From Desulfuromonas sp. SDB (GTDB lineage: Bacteria > SDB-A), in assembly GCA_001412365.1 (NCBI GenBank), contig LKUE01000310.1:1-9668 (forward strand): a DNA stretch of 9,668 nt. The letters are read 5' to 3'. Both the position numbers and the translations under genes were made by a program. Position 1 is the stretch's first letter, and every line of letters starts with the position of its first letter. A model generated the notes under the pieces. That model was not told where the DNA came from, ran no database searches, and saw only the letters and a list, made by a program, of their open reading frames with translations. Shown here in pieces: positions 5,708-9,668 of the stretch.

Positions 5708-6934
5708 ATGAATAAATACCGGCATAGTCGCCGAAAAGACAATTATAAAGAAGAGTATGCCCTATTGGCGACATTATGGGATAACTCTCTAGCTTTTTCC
5801 GGGATTAAAGATAATTATCTTTCTGCGGTGAGAAGATTAGGTTTTTATGATCAGTTTTTATTCAATAAACCGGGAAAACAAGATGAATTTGATGAATATT
5901 TAAAGCAACAATTATCTTTAATGGAAAGTAAGGGATGGATTGCCCGGAAAGATAAAAAGTATTCACTTACCGAACAGGGCAGAAAAGAGACTGAAAAATT
6001 TGTTGAGGATTTGCAAAAAGTAAAAAAATTCATTTCGGTAATTTACCTCCCCAAAACTGTTTCTATTGTTTCTTTGATAACTCATTTTGTACTGGCATTA
6101 ATTAAACTTCCTGCAGGGATTTTATCAGGAAGTGTAGGTTTGCTAAATGATGCTATTGAAACCCTTTTAGATGGAGTGTCCTGTATATTGGTTTTCGGGG
6201 GAATTCATTTTAAAAAAGAAGGATTGGCAAATTTAATCCTGGTAATTATTATGCTGGCTACCGGGGTGTACACTTTAATTGAAGCGGTAAACCGATTTAT
6301 TAATCCGGTTACCCATTCTTTTAATTTTTTCACATTTTTTTGCGGCAATATTCTCAGCTGTTTTATGTTCATTATTGTATTTCTATCAGCGGTTTATCGG
6401 TTTGAAAAGCGGCAATGTTTCGTTAATTACTCAATCAATTGATTCCCGCAATCATGTTATTGTAGCAATAGGGGTAATTGCGGGTTTGGTTTCCTCTTTA
6501 TTAAATTTTATATTACTGGATTCAGTAATTGGTTTTATTATTGCTGTAGTTATCTTAAAAAGTGCAGTGGAGTTGTTGATTGAAATTAATAAAACCAGAT
6601 CAGATAGAGAAGTTGATTTAACCAAGTATAAAATATTTTTTGCTGATTCCTATGAAAATATCAGACAAAAACAAATAAAAACTGGATGCTCTATTTGGTG
6701 GACAAACACCAGGTCCGCACTAAACAGGAGCTTATGGAGAGAGTAAAGCAATCACTTGACTTCGGTAAAAATGTGGTGTTGAGATAAATCGCTTTGGCTG
6801 ATTCTCACTGGCACGAGGACATTATTGAACCTTTGTACGAACAGCTGATTTCAGAGCAGTTACTGCGGAATGCAGAACATATTGAAATTACCAGCATGGG
6901 TCATTCCTATATCCGTTCAAAATTAAGATGTTGA
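5708..6934 (+). pseudogene. Cation-efflux-type transporter with N-terminal helix-turn-helix domain, broken by three lesions
   Basis: Three consecutive frames reconstruct one protein of about 408 residues. Part 1 (ATG 5708 to about 6341) carries a winged-helix-like domain (residues about 60-103, with SKGWIARKDKKYSLTEQGRK) and then membrane helices with LPAGILSGSVGLLNDAIETL and Asp155, the ExxxD-type metal position of CDF transporters (E151, D155). Part 2 (about 6342-6680, shifted frame) continues with FYQRFIGLKSGNVSLITQSI and DSRNHV, then helices and a cytoplasmic tail. Part 3 (about 6681-6934, original frame) gives WMLYLVDKHQVRTKQELMER and, beyond a stop, ADSHWHEDIIEPLYEQLISE. The lesions are one extra T in the T7 run at 6335-6341, one missing base after the A run at 6680/6681, and TAA at 6785-6787 where a Glu codon is expected. 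CDF proteins export divalent metals. No Shine-Dalgarno site precedes the ATG. Three independent faults argue for real decay, though both indels touch homopolymers and could be read errors. Confidence 0.85.
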
Positions 6935-7028
6935 AAAGTTAGAGTAGTTCAAGCAGAATCATTACTGAAATAAATTGTATTATTAGTAAACATTTGATTT
7001 TATTTAGAGTATTTTTACATTTTCAATA

Positions 7029-7736
7029 ATGAGAGATTTAAATACATTTCTGGAAATTGAAGAAATTCAGAAAACCATTGATAAATTGTTTCTCCGGATT
7101 AGTGACCGTTTCCCCAATTCCGGATTATCCTTAGTTTGCAAAAAACTTTATGAAATTTCCCTGGATACTGTTACCACTCTTCAGTGGATTTCCAAGCACG
7201 ATTATCTAATCAGAATTTTAATTTATTCACTGATTTTGGGAATTTTATTGACTACAGTGTACTCGGTGGTTTCAGTTAAATTTACCCCCCATCAGTTTAA
7301 TTTTTCTGAGTTGGTGCAAACTTTTGGCTCTGCCTTGGAGGGGCTGGCAATCGCAGTAGCAGGAATAATATTTATTTTTACTTTTGAAAGCAGAAGAAAG
7401 AGAATTAAAGTAATCAAAGCGATAAACCAGTTGCGCTGTCTTGCTCATATAATTGATATGCATCAGTTGATCAAAGATCCGGAGACATACAGACAAAGGG
7501 CAATTTCAACATCACATTCTCCCCGAAGCAGTTTGAATTTTTATGAACTTAACCGATACCTGAATTATTGTTCGGAAATGCTTGCGATAACCAGCAAGCA
7601 GGGATTTCTTTATGTTCAGAAATTTCCTGATGATGTAGCTACCAATGCGGTTAATGATCTGGAGAAATCAACCACTGATCTTTCCCGGAAGATCTGGCAG
7701 AAGATAATGATTCTCAGTGAATTTAGGGATGAGTAG
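7029..7736 (+). CDS. Conserved two-helix membrane protein of unknown function
   Basis: A 235-residue protein with a soluble N-terminal part (1-57), membrane helices at about 59-82 and 101-119, and a basic stop-transfer region (ESRRKRIK, 120-127). A long C-terminal soluble part follows. This contains AINQLRCLAHIIDMHQLIKD (131-150), then YLNYCSEMLAITSK (177-190) and a final helix with LSRKIWQKIMIL (218-229). From memory, the HIIDMHQLxKDP and SRKIWQKI blocks belong to a conserved family of uncharacterised proteins found in several phyla; I know no function for it. By the positive-inside rule both soluble parts probably face the cytoplasm. The ATG has no Shine-Dalgarno site. It sits alone between the transporter remnant and fbaB, with 81 bases to the latter. 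Confidence 0.8.
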   Translation: MRDLNTFLEIEEIQKTIDKLFLRISDRFPNSGLSLVCKKLYEISLDTVTTLQWISKHDYLIRILIYSLILGILLTTVYSVVSVKFTPHQFNFSELVQTFGSALEGLAIAVAGIIFIFTFESRRKRIKVIKAINQLRCLAHIIDMHQLIKDPETYRQRAISTSHSPRSSLNFYELNRYLNYCSEMLAITSKQGFLYVQKFPDDVATNAVNDLEKSTTDLSRKIWQKIMILSEFRDE

Positions 7737-7804
7737 AAAATTGATTTAGATAAGTGACAAAAAATGTTAAGTTAAGATAAAGGTTATAAAATTAGCAGCT
7801 AAAC

Positions 7805-7811
7805 AGGAGGG
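7805..7811 (+). promoter_or_regulatory. Shine-Dalgarno site of fbaB
   Basis: AGGAGGG ends six bases before ATG 7818. With good alignment of the N-terminus to known FbaB proteins, this settles the start. Confidence 0.85.
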
Positions 7812-7817
7812 AATTTT

Positions 7818-8888
7818 ATGAAATTTGATCAAATTGCAGAACTACTGGGAGATGATGCTGATAATTTGCTAAAATTCAGCAATCCTAAAATCTCCAAAGA
7901 CCAGCTCCACCTTCCTGGGCCGGATTGGGTGGACAATATTTTTATCTCCTCGGATCGTCCTGTTCCTGTATTGAGAAATCTTAAAGCCTTATTAAATCAC
8001 GGAAGGTTAGAGGGAACCGGCTATGTTTCCATATTGCCGGTTGACCAGGGAATAGAACATTCCGGAGGAGCTTCATTTGCTCCCAATCCAATTTACTTTG
8101 ACCCTGAAAATATTATTAAATTAGCTATGGAGGGTGGATGCAACGGAGTGGCTTCCACTTTGGGAGTATTAGGAGCAGTAGCCAGAAAATATGCTCACAA
8201 AATTCCCTTTATTTTAAAAATAAACCACAACGAACTATTAACCCTTCCCAATAAGTACGATCAAATATTATTTGGTTCGGTTGATCAGGCTTTTGATATG
8301 GGAGCAGCAGCAGTAGGAGCAACTATCTACTATGGATCGGAGGAAAGCTCCCGACAGATTGTTGAAATTAGCGAATGTTTTGCCTATGCCCATGAACTGG
8401 GTTTGGTCACGGTTTTATGGTGTTATCTACGAAATAGCGGGTTTAAGGTTGAAGGCAAGGATTATCATTCCAGTGCTGATCTGACCGGACAGGCTAATCA
8501 CCTGGGAGCTACCATCCAGGCGGATATTATTAAACAAAAACTTCCCACCTTAAATGGAGGATATAAAACACTGAATAAACAGAGCAAGAGTTTTGGTAAA
8601 TACAGTGAGAAGATGTACACTGATCTATGTTCAGATCATCTCATTGATCTATGCAGATATCAGGTGGTCAATAACTACATGGGCAGAATCGGACTGATCA
8701 ATTCGGGAGGAGCTTCAGGCAAAAATGATCTGGCTGCTGCGGTGAGAACCGCGGTGATAAATAAAAGAGCAGGAGGGATGGGATTAATCAGCGGAAGAAA
8801 AGCATTTCAAAAGCCGATGAAAGAAGGGGTAGAGCTGTTAAATGCTATACAGGATGTGTACGGTTGTAAACAGATAACTGTAGTTTGA
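7818..8888 (+). CDS. fbaB: Class I fructose-bisphosphate aldolase, FbaB (DhnA) type
   Basis: A cytoplasmic enzyme of 356 residues that reversibly cleaves fructose 1,6-bisphosphate into dihydroxyacetone phosphate and glyceraldehyde 3-phosphate through a Schiff base, without a metal. It aligns from end to end with E. coli FbaB (350 residues) as I recall it. Shared blocks include [18 protein letters not shown] (71-88), INHNE (135-139), [15 protein letters not shown] (167-181), [13 protein letters not shown] (221-233) and [20 protein letters not shown] (313-332). The Schiff-base lysine, K237 in E. coli, corresponds to Lys239 in ADIIKQK. The small insertion near 250-262 ([13 protein letters not shown]) lies in a variable loop. 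This archaeal-type aldolase often serves gluconeogenesis or growth on non-sugar carbon. No other glycolytic gene is adjacent. Confidence 0.97.
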   Translation: MKFDQIAELLGDDADNLLKFSNPKISKDQLHLPGPDWVDNIFISSDRPVPVLRNLKALLNHGRLEGTGYVSILPVDQGIEHSGGASFAPNPIYFDPENIIKLAMEGGCNGVASTLGVLGAVARKYAHKIPFILKINHNELLTLPNKYDQILFGSVDQAFDMGAAAVGATIYYGSEESSRQIVEISECFAYAHELGLVTVLWCYLRNSGFKVEGKDYHSSADLTGQANHLGATIQADIIKQKLPTLNGGYKTLNKQSKSFGKYSEKMYTDLCSDHLIDLCRYQVVNNYMGRIGLINSGGASGKNDLAAAVRTAVINKRAGGMGLISGRKAFQKPMKEGVELLNAIQDVYGCKQITVV

Positions 8889-8937
8889 GTTTGTATAGTT
8901 TAGTTTTTCAAAATTTAAATTTTTCTATTGAGCTTAT

Positions 8938-8942
8938 GAGGT
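8938..8942 (+). promoter_or_regulatory. Shine-Dalgarno site setting a TTG start for the acetyltransferase
   Basis: GAGGT is followed after six bases by TTG 8949. The ATG at 8936 is not usable because it meets a TAG two codons later. This supports the non-ATG start. Confidence 0.65.
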
Positions 8943-8948
8943 AGTTCT

Positions 8949-9527
8949 TTGCTGTTTAGAACCCTTCAGAGAAAGGAAATTCAATTACTGTGGTCCATTG
9001 ACCGCAGAGAAATAGTAGAAAATATATATTATGTTGAAAATAATAAACTGGTTTTAAAGCAGGAATATTTCGATATGAAAGGTTGGCCCCCGGGAGAAGA
9101 TGAAATTTACACTCCTCTTCTGCAGGATTGCTATGACCGGGGAGGTTATTTTATTGGAGTTTTTGACAACCAAGATATGATCGGAGTAATGATTTTAGAT
9201 AATAAATTCATGGGTAAAGACAATAATCAGGTTCAATTGAAATTTCTTCACGTAAGCAGAGATTACCGGAAAAAAGGTTTCGGAAAACTGCTGTTTAAAA
9301 TAGCGGTGCAGAAGGCAATTGAAATAGGTGCAGACAAGTTGTACATATCTTCCACTCCTTCTGAAAATACAGTGAATTTTTATCTTCATCTGAATTGCAG
9401 ATTAACTGAAGATGTTGATCCGGAGTTATATAAATTAGAACCAGAAGATATTCATCTGGAGTACATCATTCCCAAGTTAAGGAGTGAACATGAAGCAGGT
9501 GTTTTCAGAAACAGCAAAATACTATGA
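8949..9527 (+). CDS. GNAT-family N-acetyltransferase
   Basis: A soluble protein of 192 residues with a TTG start. The acetyl-CoA-binding motif A is clear: QLKFLHVSRDYRKKGFGKLL (96-115), with the R/Q-x-x-G-x-G/A signature as RKKGFG (107-112), after the beta-strand MIGVMILDN (77-85). Motif B follows as ADKLYISSTPSENTVNFYLH (128-147), where Asn142 and Tyr145 are the usual positions near the CoA. These enzymes move an acetyl group from acetyl-CoA to an amine; here the N-terminal substrate part (1-75) is not diagnostic, so the acceptor is unknown. The last 12 codons overlap the methyltransferase start, which points to coupled translation. A 60-base spacer separates it from fbaB, with no terminator evident, so read-through from fbaB is possible. 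Confidence 0.85.
   Translation: MLFRTLQRKEIQLLWSIDRREIVENIYYVENNKLVLKQEYFDMKGWPPGEDEIYTPLLQDCYDRGGYFIGVFDNQDMIGVMILDNKFMGKDNNQVQLKFLHVSRDYRKKGFGKLLFKIAVQKAIEIGADKLYISSTPSENTVNFYLHLNCRLTEDVDPELYKLEPEDIHLEYIIPKLRSEHEAGVFRNSKIL
9479..9484 (+). promoter_or_regulatory. Shine-Dalgarno site of the methyltransferase, inside the acetyltransferase gene
   Basis: AAGGAG lies five bases before ATG 9490 and within the coding sequence of the preceding gene. This is a typical arrangement for translational coupling. Confidence 0.75.
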
Positions 9528-9668
9528 TAAATTATATCAGTGGAAGGATTATGGGAAAGAAATTGATAAGCTTATTAAACTAATCCGACTGGATTTAACT
9601 GATAAATCACACACTCTTCTGGATGTAGCTTGCGGAACCGGTGAGCATATTAAATATTTAAAAAAATT
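9490..9668 (+). CDS. Class I SAM-dependent methyltransferase, N-terminal part only
   Basis: The first 59 codons are present and the gene runs off the right edge. The start has AAGGAG five bases upstream. The opening YYDKLYQWKDYGKEIDKLI (11-29) is the helical lead-in seen in small-molecule methyltransferases. LLDVACGTGEH (43-53) is motif I, the glycine-rich S-adenosylmethionine loop. From memory, the combination resembles the subgroup that includes amino-sugar N-methyltransferases and many uncharacterised enzymes, so the methyl acceptor cannot be called. It overlaps the acetyltransferase gene by 38 bases, suggesting the two enzymes are produced together and may act on the same or related molecules. 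Confidence 0.9.
   Translation, partial: MKQVFSETAKYYDKLYQWKDYGKEIDKLIKLIRLDLTDKSHTLLDVACGTGEHIKYLKK

Noticed and set aside
6335-6785. Programmed frameshifting or transcriptional slippage making an intact transporter
   Set aside because: Slippage on T7 and A5 could repair the indels in principle, but the in-frame TAA at 6785 cannot be repaired this way, so decay is the simpler reading.
8910-8923. 14-base palindrome AAAATTTAAATTTT after fbaB
   Set aside because: It is pure A+T, has no loop or T tail, and is expected by chance in this composition; not a terminator.
7029-9668. A single operon from the membrane protein through fbaB to the methyltransferase
   Set aside because: Functions are unrelated and spacers of 81 and 60 bases separate the first three; only the last two genes overlap.

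Overview
The window is A+T-rich bacterial DNA with compact genes. Several starts have strong Shine-Dalgarno sites (AAGGAGGTGA, AGGAGGG, AAGGAG), and two well-supported genes begin with TTG. This fits a low-GC, Firmicute-like or related, probably anaerobic bacterium. I cannot name the lineage, and that reading is inference from signals and gene families. No tRNA, rRNA, CRISPR array, insertion sequence or phage gene is visible.

Layout. From 1 to 1258, on the minus strand, is a 419-codon open reading frame cut by the left edge. It is a TPR-containing protein of unknown role. A divergent AT-rich region (1259-1455) separates it from the rest, which is all on the plus strand. In order these are: a small membrane protein that looks frameshifted (1456-1712); an N-terminally anchored protein of unknown function (1790-2491); a stand-alone nucleotidyltransferase-fold protein with a complete metal-binding triad (2585-3187); a phytoene-desaturase/retinol-saturase-like FAD oxidoreductase (3345-4856); a DUF4389 membrane protein with an internal duplication (5015-5650); a three-domain cation-efflux-type transporter gene broken by three lesions (5708-6934); a conserved two-helix membrane protein of unknown function (7029-7736); class I fructose-bisphosphate aldolase FbaB (7818-8888); a GNAT acetyltransferase (8949-9527); and, overlapping it, the start of a SAM-dependent methyltransferase (9490 to the right edge).

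How they fit together. Apart from the acetyltransferase-methyltransferase pair, which overlap by 38 bases and look translationally coupled, the plus-strand genes are separated by 60-160 bases of AT-rich spacer and have unrelated functions. They look like individually expressed housekeeping and hypothetical genes rather than one operon. FbaB is the only gene with a firm metabolic assignment (glycolysis/gluconeogenesis).

The most notable features are signs of decay. The transporter has a one-base gain in a T run, a one-base loss beside an A run, and an in-frame TAA, while its reading frames remain recognisable throughout. The small membrane gene at 1456 also appears shifted at a T run. I saw no convincing new multi-gene system here. 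The more interesting items are the decayed HTH-transporter fusion, the orphan nucleotidyltransferase, the nested hairpin upstream of it, and the conserved but uncharacterised membrane protein at 7029.
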